A stretch of DNA of 57,184 nt from Streptomyces sp. (lineage in GTDB: Bacteria; Actinomycetota; Actinomycetes; Streptomycetales; Streptomycetaceae). Positions 26,156 to 38,770 of the stretch are shown here, piece by piece (position 1 is the stretch's first letter; every line of letters starts with the position of its first letter). The stretch covers positions 1-57,184 of the forward strand of contig NZ_JAEKKT010000148.1 in NCBI RefSeq assembly GCF_019510245.1, in the 5' to 3' direction. The translations under genes and the position numbers were made by a program. Under the pieces are notes generated by a model that worked only from the letters and a program-made list of their open reading frames with translations, was not told the origin of the DNA and did no database searches.

Positions 26156-26761
26156 ATGACCGACGCACCTGTCATAGGCGTCCTGGCCCTCCAGGGCGAC
26201 GTACGGGAGCACCTCATCGCCCTGGCCGCGGCCGACGCCGTGGCCAGGCCGGTCAGGCGCCCCGAGGAACTCGCCGAGGTGGACGGCCTCGTCATCCCCG
26301 GCGGCGAGTCCACCACCATCTCCAAGCTGGCCGTCCTGTTCGGCGTGATGGAGCCCCTCCGCGCGCGTGTGCGCGACGGAATGCCCGTCTACGGCACCTG
26401 CGCCGGCATGATCATGCTCGCCGACAAGATCCTCGACCCGCGCTCGGGCCAGGAGACGATCGGCGGCATCGACATGATCGTGCGCCGCAACGCCTTCGGG
26501 CGGCAGAACGAGTCGTTCGAGGCGGCGGTCGACGTCCGCGGGATCGACGGCGATCCTGTAGAGGGCGTGTTCATCCGCGCTCCCTGGGTCGAGTCGGTCG
26601 GCGCCGGGGCAGAGGTGCTCGCCGAGCACGACGGCCACATCGTCGCGGTCCGCCAGGGCAACGTGCTCGCCACCTCGTTCCACCCGGAACTGACCGGCGA
26701 CCACCGTGTGCACGCCCTGTTCGTCGACATGGTGCACGCGAACCGGGCGACGGAGTCCTAG
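26156..26761 (+). CDS. pdxT: PLP synthase glutaminase subunit PdxT
   Basis: A 201-residue class I glutamine amidotransferase that feeds ammonia to PdxS. The triad is visible: nucleophile in VYGTCAGMIMLA, and His/Glu in TSFHPELTGD; GGESTTISKL forms the oxyanion region. Normal length for the family. ATG at 26156; upstream GAGGG ribosome-site match. Part of the pdxST operon and close to yebC (51 bases). Confidence 0.96.
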   Translation: MTDAPVIGVLALQGDVREHLIALAAADAVARPVRRPEELAEVDGLVIPGGESTTISKLAVLFGVMEPLRARVRDGMPVYGTCAGMIMLADKILDPRSGQETIGGIDMIVRRNAFGRQNESFEAAVDVRGIDGDPVEGVFIRAPWVESVGAGAEVLAEHDGHIVAVRQGNVLATSFHPELTGDHRVHALFVDMVHANRATES

Positions 26762-26812
26762 TAGGATCTCTGGCGTTCGTTGTTGGATGGGTTACGCGAA
26801 GGAGACAGGCAG

Positions 26813-27565
26813 ATGTCCGGCCACTCTAAATGGGCTACGACGAAGCACAAGAAGGCCGTGATCGACGCCAAGCGCGGCAAGCTCTTCGCGAAGCTCATCA
26901 AGAACATCGAGGTCGCGGCCCGCATGGGCGGGGTCGACATCGAGGGCAACCCGACTCTCTACGACGCCATCCAGAAGGCGAAGAAGCAGTCGGTCCCGAA
27001 CAAGAACATCGACTCCGCGGTCAAGCGCGGCGGTGGCCTCGAGGCCGGTGGCGCCGACTACGAGACGATCATGTACGAGGGCTACGGCCCGAACGGCGTC
27101 GCGGTGCTCATCGAGTGCCTCACGGACAACCGCAACCGCGCCGCCTCCGACGTCCGCGTCGCCATGACCCGCAACGGCGGTTCGATGGCCGACCCGGGCT
27201 CGGTGTCGTACCTCTTCAACCGCAAGGGCGTCGTGATCGTCCCCAAGGGCGAGCTGAGCGAGGACGACGTGCTCGGCGCGGTCCTGGACGCGGGCGCCGA
27301 GGAGGTCAACGACCTCGGTGAGTCCTTCGAGGTGCTGAGCGAGGCCACCGACCTGGTCGCCGTCCGCACCGCCCTCCAGGACTCCGGGATCGACTACGAC
27401 TCCGCCGAGGCCAACTTCGTCCCGACCATGCAGGTCGAGCTGGACGAGGAGGGCGCCAAGAAGATCTTCAAGCTGATCGACGCCCTCGAGGACAGCGACG
27501 ACGTGCAGAACGTCTTCGCCAACTTCGACGTCAGCGACGAGGTCATGGAGAAGGTCGACGCGTAG
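26813..27565 (+). CDS. yebC: YebC/PmpR family protein
   Basis: A 250-residue member of the YebC/TACO1 family. It begins MSGHSKWATTKHKKAVIDAK, the family hallmark, and contains YEGYGPNGVAVLIECLTDNR and an acidic C-terminal domain. Family members have been described as transcriptional regulators and, more recently, as ribosome-associated factors that help translate polyproline or other difficult stretches; which applies here cannot be told. ATG at 26813 with GAAGGAGA. Its location directly upstream of ruvC is widely conserved. Confidence 0.95.
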   Translation: MSGHSKWATTKHKKAVIDAKRGKLFAKLIKNIEVAARMGGVDIEGNPTLYDAIQKAKKQSVPNKNIDSAVKRGGGLEAGGADYETIMYEGYGPNGVAVLIECLTDNRNRAASDVRVAMTRNGGSMADPGSVSYLFNRKGVVIVPKGELSEDDVLGAVLDAGAEEVNDLGESFEVLSEATDLVAVRTALQDSGIDYDSAEANFVPTMQVELDEEGAKKIFKLIDALEDSDDVQNVFANFDVSDEVMEKVDA

Positions 27566-27589
27566 CGCAGCCTCGGGCTGAGCGGACTC

Positions 27590-27623
27590 GGCGGGCCGGT
27601 GGGACACGTCCCACCGGCCCGCC
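27590..27623 (+). terminator. Terminator after yebC
   Basis: A 16-bp perfect inverted repeat (left arm begins GGCGGGCCGGTGGGAC) with a two-base centre, 25 bases after the yebC stop. It separates yebC from ruvCAB. Confidence 0.8.
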
Positions 27624-27767
27624 GCCGTTGTCGGTGGTAGCGACTAGCCTGGCACCATCCGTCGATCACCGTCCATGGACCGCAACCATCAATTGAGGAA
27701 CCACGACGGCGCTCAGCCAGGTCCGCGAGAGCGGCGGCGGCTCAGCCGCAAAGAGGGGAGGGGCGCG

Positions 27768-28307
27768 GTGCGCGTACTGGGGGTGGACCCCGGGCTGACG
27801 CGGTGTGGTGTCGGCGTCGTCGAGGGTGTCGCCGGGCGGCCGCTCACCATGGTCGGCGTGGGGGTCGTACGGACACCCGCGGACGCTGAGCTCGGCCATC
27901 GCCTCGTCGCCATCGAGCAGGGCATCGAGCGGTGGCTGGACGAGCACCGGCCCGAGTTCGTCGCCGTGGAGCGGGTGTTCAGCCAGCACAACGTACGGAC
28001 CGTGATGGGCACCGCCCAGGCCAGCGCCGTCGCCATGCTGTGCGCCGCCCGCCGGGGCATCCCGGTCGCCCTGCACACCCCCAGCGAGGTCAAGGCCGCC
28101 GTCACCGGCTCCGGGCGCGCCGACAAGGCCCAGGTCGGCGCCATGGTCACCCGGCTGCTCAGGCTCGGCGCCCCGCCCAAGCCCGCGGACGCCGCCGACG
28201 CCCTCGCACTCGCCATCTGCCACATCTGGCGCGCCCCCGCGCAGAACCGACTCCAGCAGGCCGTCGCCCTGCATGCAGCCAACGCAACGAAAGGCCGTAC
28301 GGCATGA
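27768..28307 (+). CDS. ruvC: Crossover junction endodeoxyribonuclease RuvC
   Basis: A 179-residue RNase H-fold nuclease that cuts Holliday junctions as a dimer. The four catalytic acids are present: D7 in VLGVDPGLTRCG, E68 in FVAVERVF, and D141 and D144 in PADAADALALA. GTG start at 27768 fits the ribosome site GAGGGGAGGGG and puts the first Asp at the right distance; a longer frame upstream has no family similarity. The stop overlaps the ruvA start (ATGA). Confidence 0.97.
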   Translation: MRVLGVDPGLTRCGVGVVEGVAGRPLTMVGVGVVRTPADAELGHRLVAIEQGIERWLDEHRPEFVAVERVFSQHNVRTVMGTAQASAVAMLCAARRGIPVALHTPSEVKAAVTGSGRADKAQVGAMVTRLLRLGAPPKPADAADALALAICHIWRAPAQNRLQQAVALHAANATKGRTA

Positions 28308-28912
28308 TCGCGTTCGTCAGCGGCCCGGTCGCCGCCCTCGCCCCGGACTCGGCCGTCGTCGAGGTGGGCGGGATCGGCATCGCCGTCCAGTGCACCCCCA
28401 ACACGCTGTCCGGACTGCGCACGGGCCAGCCCGCCAGGCTCGCCACCTCCCTGGTCGTACGCGAGGACTCGCTCACCCTCTACGGCTTCGTGGACGACGA
28501 CGAGCGCCAGGTCTTCGAGCTGCTCCAGACGGCGAGCGGGGTCGGCCCGCGGCTCGCCCAGGCCATGCTCGCCGTGCACAGCCCGGACGCGCTGCGCCGC
28601 GCGGTCGCCACGGGTGACGAGAAGGCGCTGATCGCCGTCCCCGGCATCGGCAAGAAGGGCGCGCAGAAGCTGCTGCTGGAGCTGAAGGACCGCCTCGGCG
28701 AACCCCTGGGATCCGCCCCCGCGATCGGCGCCCCGGTCACCCAGGGCTGGCGCGACCAGCTGCACGCCGCCCTGATCGGCCTGGGGTACGCGACCCGGGA
28801 GGCCGAGGAGGCCGTCACCGCCGTGGCCCCGCAGGCCGAGGCCGCCGGGGGCAACCCCCAGGTCGGCCCGCTGCTCAAGGCGGCCCTGCAGACCCTCAAC
28901 CGCGCCCGCTGA
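28304..28912 (+). CDS. ruvA: Holliday junction branch migration protein RuvA
   Basis: A 202-residue junction-binding subunit that tetramerises on four-way DNA. Begins MIAFVSGPVAALAPDSAVVE (OB domain), has the tandem helix-hairpin-helix pair (LLQTASGVGPRLAQAMLAV and VPGIGKKGAQKLLLELKDRL), and a C-terminal domain that contacts RuvB (WRDQLHAALIGLGYATREAE). Translationally coupled to ruvC and followed 27 bases later by ruvB. Confidence 0.97.
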   Translation: MIAFVSGPVAALAPDSAVVEVGGIGIAVQCTPNTLSGLRTGQPARLATSLVVREDSLTLYGFVDDDERQVFELLQTASGVGPRLAQAMLAVHSPDALRRAVATGDEKALIAVPGIGKKGAQKLLLELKDRLGEPLGSAPAIGAPVTQGWRDQLHAALIGLGYATREAEEAVTAVAPQAEAAGGNPQVGPLLKAALQTLNRAR

Positions 28913-28939
28913 CCCCACCACCGCTGAGGCACATCACTT

Positions 28940-30013
<1,074 letters not shown>

Positions 30014-30454
30014 CACCGACCCGGCGGGGCCGCGGACCTCCGGGCCGCGGCGCTGCGAGAACCGGCCCACCGCCCCGGAACCCGGTGCCCGGACCCGCGC
30101 GGGTCCGGGGCCCGATCCGCCCCGGTTCCGGGACCTGGCCTCGTGTACCTCCGGTTCCCGAACCATTGCCGATGAGAACGCCTCGTGCCCGTCGTATCCC
30201 GGGACCGGCCCCGGACCCGGGCCCGCGCCGCCCGGACGGTCGGCCGCCCGCCGACCAGGTTCCCGCCGCAGACGTGATCGCTTCGTGACGGCGGGGCATT
30301 GGCGGGCCCAGGAACCCAGGTGCCATGCTGAGCGTTGTTCCATGCGCGCGGACTCGCTTAGACTCCGCCGATGCCGCCTATGCGGGCGGCGCCGACCACA
30401 CCCCCATCATCCAGGCCGCTCACCGCCGCGGCTGCGCGAAGGAAATTCCGTCCC
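30014..30454. other. Hairpin-rich ruvB-yajC intergenic region
   Basis: About 440 bases without a supported gene. It holds a 22-bp perfect palindrome at 30088-30109 (CCCGGACCCGC and its complement), an imperfect CCGCGG repeat pair just after ruvB that could terminate transcription, and further CCCGG-rich repeats around 30195-30225. The last 100 bases should carry the yajC promoter. Translations are proline/arginine-rich with no family match. Confidence 0.6.
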
Positions 30455-30988
30455 GTGAATAGCTTGCCTCTTCTCGTGTTCATCGTCCTCATCGCGGCCA
30501 TGTTCCTGATGACGCGTTCCACCCGGAAGCGCCAGCAGCAGGCCACGCAGATGCGGAACGAGATCCAGCCCGGCAACGGGGTCCGCACCATCGGGGGCAT
30601 GTACGCGACGGTCAAGGAAGTCAACGAGGACACGGTCCTCCTCGACGCCGGCCCGGGTGTCGAGCTCCTCTTCGCGAAGAACGCGATCGGCGCCATCCTC
30701 ACGGACGACGAGTACAACCGCATCGTGCACGGTATCGAGCACGACCTGAAGTCCGACGCCGACGTCGTCCCGGACGACGCCTCCTCCCTCACCGAGACCG
30801 ACGACGAGCCTGCCGACGCTGCCGCCGCCTCCGACGACAAGCCCGTCGACCTCGGGAAGAAGGACGCCGCAGGGGACAAGGCCGCGGACGCGGAGAACAA
30901 GACCGACGGGCCGGCCGAGTCCGCGACCGCCGAGGCGAAGGCTGACGAAGAGCCGAAGAAGACCGACGGCGACTCCGACGCGAAGTAG
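30455..30988 (+). CDS. yajC: Preprotein translocase subunit YajC
   Basis: A 177-residue Sec accessory subunit. One membrane span right at the N-terminus (LPLLVFIVLIAAMFLMTR), then RSTRKRQQQATQMRNEIQPG and GVRTIGGMYATVKEVNEDTV, the conserved YajC core. The C-terminal ~75 residues are a long acidic, low-complexity tail (Asp/Glu/Ala/Lys), longer than in Gram-negative YajC and typical of Streptomyces. GTG at 30455 is supported by GAAGGAA; a longer frame from 30371 is less likely. Upstream of secD. Confidence 0.93.
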   Translation: MNSLPLLVFIVLIAAMFLMTRSTRKRQQQATQMRNEIQPGNGVRTIGGMYATVKEVNEDTVLLDAGPGVELLFAKNAIGAILTDDEYNRIVHGIEHDLKSDADVVPDDASSLTETDDEPADAAAASDDKPVDLGKKDAAGDKAADAENKTDGPAESATAEAKADEEPKKTDGDSDAK

Positions 30989-31129
30989 CCGTGTCCCGGG
31001 GAGCGGTGCGTACATCCCACGCGCACCTCGCACCCCGGGCGCGTCTGTTTCCCGCACGGGATCCCGACACCATGTCATGGCCGACCGCACCGACCAGGCG
31101 CGCGGCGGCCCGAGAGGGAGTACGAGAAG

Positions 31130-32923
31130 GTGGCAGCACCTAAGAGGGGCCGGAGCGCGAGCGCCCAGAGCAAGCCAGGGCGCTCGCTGGCCCTCATCCT
31201 GATCGCCATCGTGGCGCTCACCGGCGGAATGTTCGCCTCCGGAAACACCACTCCGCGTCTCGGTATCGACCTGGCCGGTGGTACGAGCATCACGCTGCAG
31301 GCGAGGAACGAGCCGGGCCAGCCCAACGCGATCAACAAGACCAACATGAACACCGCGGTCGAGATCATGAACCGCCGTGTCAACGGTCTGGGCGTGTCCG
31401 AAGCGGAGGTCCAGACCCAGGGCACCAGCAACATCATCGTCAACATCCCCAAGGGCACGAACTCCGCAGAGGCCCGCCAGCAGGTCGGCACCACCGCGAA
31501 GCTGTACTTCCGCCCGGTCCTGGCCCAGGAGGCCAGCGGCGCCGCGGCGTCGAGCGCCTCCCCGAGCGCGTCCGCCAGCGGCAGCTCCACCGCCTCCCCG
31601 AGCGCCTCCCCGTCGAGCAGCGCGTCGACGTCCCAGAAGGCCACCGGGTCGTCCGCCTCGCCGTCCTCCTCGGCCACCTCGCAGGGCCGCGCGGTCACCG
31701 ACGCCCTGAAGGCCGGCTCCACGTCGTCGTCCTCGGCGTCCGCCTCCTCCTCGGCGAGCCCCTCCGCCACCTCCTCGGCCGACGCGAGCGCCTCCGCCGC
31801 GGCCTCGAAGCTGGAGGCCGAGTACACCGCGCTGGACTGCACCAAGGCCGCCCAGCGCGCCACCGCAGGCAAGAGCGCCAAGCCGACCGACACCACCGTG
31901 GCCTGCGGCAAGATCGGCGGCGCCTGGTTCAAGTACGTGCTCGGCCCGGCCCGCGTCGACGGCACCGATGTCAAGAAGGCCCAGGCCGTCTTCGACACGC
32001 AGGGCGCCGCAGGCTGGCAGGTCCAGATGACCTTCACCGGCAGCGGATCCAAGAAGTTCGCGGACGTCACCGGCGAGCTCGCCAAGAACACCACACAGCC
32101 GACGAACGAGTTCGGCATCGTCCTCGACGGCGAGGTCGTCTCCAGCCCGACCGTGAGCCAGTCCATCACCGGCGGCTCGGCGGAGATCTCCGGCAGCTTC
32201 ACCCAGCAAGAGGCCCAGAGCCTCGCCAACGTGCTGTCGTACGGCGCGCTCCCGCTCTCCTTCAGGACGGAGAGCGTCACCACGGTCACCGCCGCCCTCG
32301 GCGGTCAGCAGCTGCACGCCGGTCTGCTGGCCGGTGCCATCGGCCTCGCGCTGGTCATCATCTACCTGGTGGCCTTCTACCGCGGCCTGTCGCTGATCGC
32401 GATCCCCTCGCTGCTGGTGTCCGCGATCCTGACCTACACGATCATGTCGCTGCTCGGCCCCACGATCCACTTCGCGCTGAACCTGCCCGCGGTCTGCGGT
32501 GCGATCGTCGCGATCGGCATCACGGCGGACTCGTTCATCGTGTTCTTCGAGCGCATCCGGGACGAGATCCGCGAGGGCCGTACGCTGCGCCCCGCCGTCG
32601 AGCGGGCCTGGCCGCGCGCCCGGCGCACCATCCTGGTCTCCGACTTCGTGTCGTTCCTGGCCGCGGCCGTGCTGTTCATCGTGACCGTCGGCAAGGTCCA
32701 GGGCTTCGCGTTCACGCTCGGTCTGACCACCGTGCTCGACGTGGTCGTCGTCTTCTTCTTCACCAAGCCGCTGATGACGATTTTCGCCCGGCGTAAGTTC
32801 TTCGCGAGCGGCCACAAGTGGTCCGGGCTCGACCCGAAGGGTCTGGGCGCCAAGGCCCCGCTGCGCCGCACTCGCCGTCCCGCCGGCCCCGTCGCCGGCC
32901 CTGTCGACCCGAAGGAAGCGTGA
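31130..32923 (+). CDS. secD: Protein translocase subunit SecD
   Basis: A 597-residue membrane subunit that uses the proton gradient to help pull proteins out after SecA-driven export. N-terminal span at about 19-36, then the P1 head (TPRLGIDLAGGTSITLQARN, AVEIMNRRVNGLGVSEAEVQ), and five C-terminal spans from about residue 395, including AIGITADSFIVFFERIRDEI. An unusual low-complexity Ser/Ala/Pro stretch occupies residues about 134-226 in the periplasm-facing part. GTG at 31130 follows GAGAGGGA. Coupled to secF (3-base gap). Confidence 0.96.
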   Translation: MAAPKRGRSASAQSKPGRSLALILIAIVALTGGMFASGNTTPRLGIDLAGGTSITLQARNEPGQPNAINKTNMNTAVEIMNRRVNGLGVSEAEVQTQGTSNIIVNIPKGTNSAEARQQVGTTAKLYFRPVLAQEASGAAASSASPSASASGSSTASPSASPSSSASTSQKATGSSASPSSSATSQGRAVTDALKAGSTSSSSASASSSASPSATSSADASASAAASKLEAEYTALDCTKAAQRATAGKSAKPTDTTVACGKIGGAWFKYVLGPARVDGTDVKKAQAVFDTQGAAGWQVQMTFTGSGSKKFADVTGELAKNTTQPTNEFGIVLDGEVVSSPTVSQSITGGSAEISGSFTQQEAQSLANVLSYGALPLSFRTESVTTVTAALGGQQLHAGLLAGAIGLALVIIYLVAFYRGLSLIAIPSLLVSAILTYTIMSLLGPTIHFALNLPAVCGAIVAIGITADSFIVFFERIRDEIREGRTLRPAVERAWPRARRTILVSDFVSFLAAAVLFIVTVGKVQGFAFTLGLTTVLDVVVVFFFTKPLMTIFARRKFFASGHKWSGLDPKGLGAKAPLRRTRRPAGPVAGPVDPKEA

Positions 32924-32926
32924 GCG

Positions 32927-34039
32927 ATGTCGAAACTCGGCAACCTCGGCGCCCGACTCCACCGCGGCGAGATCAGCTACGACTTCGTCGGCAAGCGCAA
33001 GATCTGGTACGGCGTCTCCATCCTGATCACCATCACGGCCATCGTCGGCCTGGCGGTGCGCGGCCTGAACATGGGCATCGACTTCCAGGGCGGCGCCGTC
33101 TTCACCACCTCGAAGACCAGCGTCTCGGTCTCCCAGGCGGAGAGCTATGCGCAGCAGGCCTCCGGCCACGACGCGGTCGTGCAGAAGCTCGGCACGGGCG
33201 GTCTGCGCATCCAGATCGCCGGCATGGACACCGAGAAGTCGGACGCGACCAAGGCCGCGCTGGCCAAGGACATGAAGGTGGACCCCGAGTCCATCAACTC
33301 CGACCTGGTCGGCCCGAGCTGGGGTGACGAGATCGCCAACAAGGCCTGGGAGGGCCTCGGCATCTTCATGGTCCTCGTGGTGATCTACCTGGCGATCGCC
33401 TTCGAGTGGCGCATGGCGCTCGCGGCCCTGGTCGCGCTGATCCACGACATCACCATCACGACCGGTATCTACGCCCTGGTCGGCTTCGAGGTCACGCCCG
33501 GTACGGTCATCGGTCTGCTGACGATCCTCGGTTACTCGCTCTACGACACGGTCGTCGTCTTCGACAGCCTCAAGGAGCAGACGAAGGACATCACCAAGCA
33601 GACCCGCTTCACCTACAGCGACATCGCCAACCACTCGATCAACGGGACCCTGGTCCGTTCGATCAACACCACGGTGGTCGCGCTGCTGCCGGTCGCGGGC
33701 CTGCTGTTCATCGGCGGCGGCTTCCTCGGCGCGGGCACGCTCAACGACATCTCGCTGTCGCTGTTCGTCGGTCTCGCCGCCGGTGCCTACTCGTCGATCT
33801 TCATCGCCACGCCGCTCGTCGCCGACCTCAAGGAGGCCGAGCCGCAGATGAAGGCCCTGAAGAAGCGCGTCCTCGCCAAGCGTGCCCAGGCCGCGGCCGA
33901 GGAGGAGATGGCCGACGCCCGGGTGGGCGGCTCCGACGAGGGACCCGAGGACGCCGCTCCGGCCGTCGTCGGCCCGCGCAACCAGCCCGCCTCCCGCAAC
34001 CGGGGCGGCCGCGGCCGTCCGTCGGGGAAGCGCCGGTGA
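32927..34039 (+). CDS. secF: Protein translocase subunit SecF
   Basis: A 370-residue partner of SecD with six predicted spans. The first is followed by NMGIDFQGGAVFTTSK, and the conserved membrane block reads LTILGYSLYDTVVVFDSLKE. The C-terminal ~55 residues are charged and Gly/Arg-rich. ATG at 32927 lies three bases after the secD stop; its own stop overlaps the apt start (GTGA). Confidence 0.96.
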   Translation: MSKLGNLGARLHRGEISYDFVGKRKIWYGVSILITITAIVGLAVRGLNMGIDFQGGAVFTTSKTSVSVSQAESYAQQASGHDAVVQKLGTGGLRIQIAGMDTEKSDATKAALAKDMKVDPESINSDLVGPSWGDEIANKAWEGLGIFMVLVVIYLAIAFEWRMALAALVALIHDITITTGIYALVGFEVTPGTVIGLLTILGYSLYDTVVVFDSLKEQTKDITKQTRFTYSDIANHSINGTLVRSINTTVVALLPVAGLLFIGGGFLGAGTLNDISLSLFVGLAAGAYSSIFIATPLVADLKEAEPQMKALKKRVLAKRAQAAAEEEMADARVGGSDEGPEDAAPAVVGPRNQPASRNRGGRGRPSGKRR

Positions 34040-34575
34040 CCGACATCAAGGAACTGCTGCTCAGCCGTATCCGGGACGTCGAGGACTACCCGGAGCAGGG
34101 CGTGATGTTCAAGGACATCACCCCGCTCCTGGCGGACCCCGCCGCGTTCACCGCGCTCACCGACGCCCTCGCGGAGATCGCCGAGCGCACCGGCGCCACC
34201 AAGGTCGTCGGCCTGGAGGCCCGGGGCTTCATCCTGGGCGCCCCGGTCGCCGTCCGCGCCGGTCTCGGCTTCATCCCGGTCCGCAAGGCGGGCAAGCTCC
34301 CCGGAGCCACCCTCCGCCAGTCCTACGAGCTGGAGTACGGCTCGGCCGAGATCGAGGTGCACGCCGAGGACCTCGGGGCGGACGACCGGATCCTGATCGT
34401 CGACGACGTGCTCGCCACCGGCGGCACCGCCGAGGCCGCGATCCAGCTGATCCACCGGGCCGGCGCCGAGGTCGCGGGCGTCGCGGTCCTGATGGAGCTG
34501 GGCTTCCTCGGCGGCCGCGGCCGCCTGGAGCCCGCCCTGCGGGGAGCGCCGCTGGAGGCCCTCCTCCAGGTCTGA
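34036..34575 (+). CDS. apt: Adenine phosphoribosyltransferase
   Basis: A 179-residue purine salvage enzyme converting adenine and PRPP to AMP. The PRPP-binding motif is RILIVDDVLATGGTAEAA; the N-terminal hood has VEDYPEQGVMFKDITPLLAD and the adenine pocket region GLEARGFILGAPVAV. Full length. GTG at 34036 overlaps the secF stop, so it belongs to the secDF transcript. A hairpin follows at 34592-34623. Confidence 0.96.
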   Translation: MTDIKELLLSRIRDVEDYPEQGVMFKDITPLLADPAAFTALTDALAEIAERTGATKVVGLEARGFILGAPVAVRAGLGFIPVRKAGKLPGATLRQSYELEYGSAEIEVHAEDLGADDRILIVDDVLATGGTAEAAIQLIHRAGAEVAGVAVLMELGFLGGRGRLEPALRGAPLEALLQV

Positions 34576-34591
34576 GCGGCCTACGACCGAC

Positions 34592-34623
34592 GCGGCGGCC
34601 GTCCCCTCGGGGGCGGCCGCCGC
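34592..34623 (+). terminator. Terminator after apt
   Basis: GCGGCGGCC ... GGCCGCCGC with an inner CCCC/GGGG stem, 16 bases after the apt stop. It isolates relA as its own transcription unit, with the relA promoter expected between 34624 and 34800. Confidence 0.75.
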
Positions 34624-34803
34624 GCGTTCCGCGGGACCCGGGGCCACCGGCAGGACACCCCTGCGGAATCCCACCGCAGCCTCCGGTGTTTCTCCCGTAT
34701 ACGGTCCTCTGTCCGGCCTGCAGGCGATGACATGGCCCAGGATCGCTACCATGGGCACTCCGGAGCCTGACCGGGGGACCCGGATCGCGCACGAGGAGCC
34801 CTC

Positions 34804-37332
<2,529 letters not shown>

Positions 37333-37353
37333 CGGCGTACAGGCATACGACGA

Positions 37354-37384
37354 AGGGGCCCCGTACGCCGTGTACGGGGCCCCT
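37354..37384. terminator. Bidirectional terminator between relA and DUF349 gene
   Basis: AGGGGCCCCGTAC-GCCGT-GTACGGGGCCCCT, a 13-bp perfect stem between two convergent genes; flanking CGA/TCG bases extend it loosely. Confidence 0.9.
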
Positions 37385-37405
37385 CGTAGAACATCCTGCG
37401 GAGGT

Positions 37406-38635
37406 TCAGCCGCCGAACTCCTGGAGGCCCTTCAGGGCCTGGTCCAGGAGCGCCTGGCGGCCCTCCAGCTCACGCTCCAGCTTCTCCGCCTTCGACGCGT
37501 TGCCCTGGGCGCGGGCCTGCTCGATCTGCGTATGCAGCTTGTCGACGGCGGCCTGCAGCTGGCCGGTCAGGCCCGCGGCACGCGCGCGTGCCTCCGGGTT
37601 GGTCCGGCGCCACTCGGCCTCCTCGGCCTCCTGGATGGCCCGGTCGACCGTGTGCATCCGGCCCTCGACCTTCGGACGCGCGTCGCGCGGCACGTGGCCG
37701 ATGGCCTCCCACCGCTCGTTGATCGAGCGGAAGGCGGACCGCGCGGACTTCAAGTCCGTGATGGGCAGGAGCTTCTCGGCCTCGGCGGCCAGCTCCTCCT
37801 TCAGCTTCAGGTTCTCCGTCTGCTCCGCGTCCCGCTCCGCGAAGGCGGACCCGCGCGCCGCGAAGAACACGTCCTGGGCGCCGCGGAAGCGGTTCCACAG
37901 GTCGTCCTCGTGCTCGCGCTGGGCGCGGCCGACGGCCTTCCACTCGGCCATCAGCTCGCGGTAGCGCGCGGCCGTCGGACCCCAGTCCGTCGAGTCCGAC
38001 AGCGACTCGGCCTCGGCGACCAGCTTCTCCTTGGCCTTGCGGGCGTCCTCGCGCTGGGCGTCCAGCTGCGCGAAGTGCGCCTTGCGGCGCTTGGAGAACG
38101 CCGAGCGGGCGTGCGAGAAGCGGTGCCACAGCTCGTCGTCCGACTTGCGGTCGAGACGCGGCAGGCCCTTCCACGTGTCCACCAGGGACCGCAGCCGCTC
38201 ACCGGCCGCCCGCCACTGGTCGGACTGCGCCAGCTGCTCCGCCTCGGCGACCAGGTCCTCCTTGGCCTGGCGGGCCTGGTCGGACTGCTTGGCACGCTGC
38301 GCCCTGCGCTCCTCGCGGCGCGAGTCCACGGTCTTCACCAGCTCGCCGAGCCGGGTGCGCAGCGCCTCCAGGTCACCGACCGCGTGGTGCGCCTCCACCT
38401 GCTCGCGCAGGTGCTCGATGGCGGCCTGGGCGTCCTTCGCGGACAGGTCGGTGGTCTGTACTCGCTTTTCGAGGAGGCCGATCTCGACAACCAGGCCCTC
38501 GTACTTGCGCTCGAAGTAGGCCAGCGCCTCCTCGGGGGAGCCGGCCTGCCAGGACCCGACGACCTGCTCGCCGTCGGCCGTACGCACGTACACGGTCCCC
38601 GTCTCGTCGACGCGGCCCCACGGGTCGCTGCTCAC
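37406..38635 (-). CDS. DUF349 domain protein
   Basis: A 409-residue, almost wholly helical protein with about three DUF349 repeats. Each repeat has the pattern of a helix then W (DQWRAAGERLRSLVDTWKGL, DWGPTAARYRELMAEWKAVG, SARSAFRSINERWEAIGHVP) and a following LW-R-F or similar. The N-terminal ~45 residues (DETGTVYVRTADGEQVVGSW) form a small beta unit specific to the actinobacterial version. Likely coiled-coil, cytosolic; function unknown. GTG at 38635 after GGAGGAGGCGCT. Confidence 0.88.
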   Translation of the reverse strand: MSSDPWGRVDETGTVYVRTADGEQVVGSWQAGSPEEALAYFERKYEGLVVEIGLLEKRVQTTDLSAKDAQAAIEHLREQVEAHHAVGDLEALRTRLGELVKTVDSRREERRAQRAKQSDQARQAKEDLVAEAEQLAQSDQWRAAGERLRSLVDTWKGLPRLDRKSDDELWHRFSHARSAFSKRRKAHFAQLDAQREDARKAKEKLVAEAESLSDSTDWGPTAARYRELMAEWKAVGRAQREHEDDLWNRFRGAQDVFFAARGSAFAERDAEQTENLKLKEELAAEAEKLLPITDLKSARSAFRSINERWEAIGHVPRDARPKVEGRMHTVDRAIQEAEEAEWRRTNPEARARAAGLTGQLQAAVDKLHTQIEQARAQGNASKAEKLERELEGRQALLDQALKGLQEFGG

Positions 38636-38770
38636 AGCGCCTCCTCCACATGATGCCCGCGAGGGGCCTCAGCGCCCCCGGGCATCGTCCACAGTTTCGT
38701 CACGGCCAACATAGGCGACCGGCGGGTTGCCTGTCCGCATCCCGCGCGACCGAAATTTCGCAGTTCGTGG

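Noticed and set aside
30407..33634. Minus-strand open frame of 1075 codons across yajC, secD and secF
   Set aside because: Antisense artefact of GC-rich codons; composition is Asp/Gly/Val/His-rich and it spans three clearly real genes.
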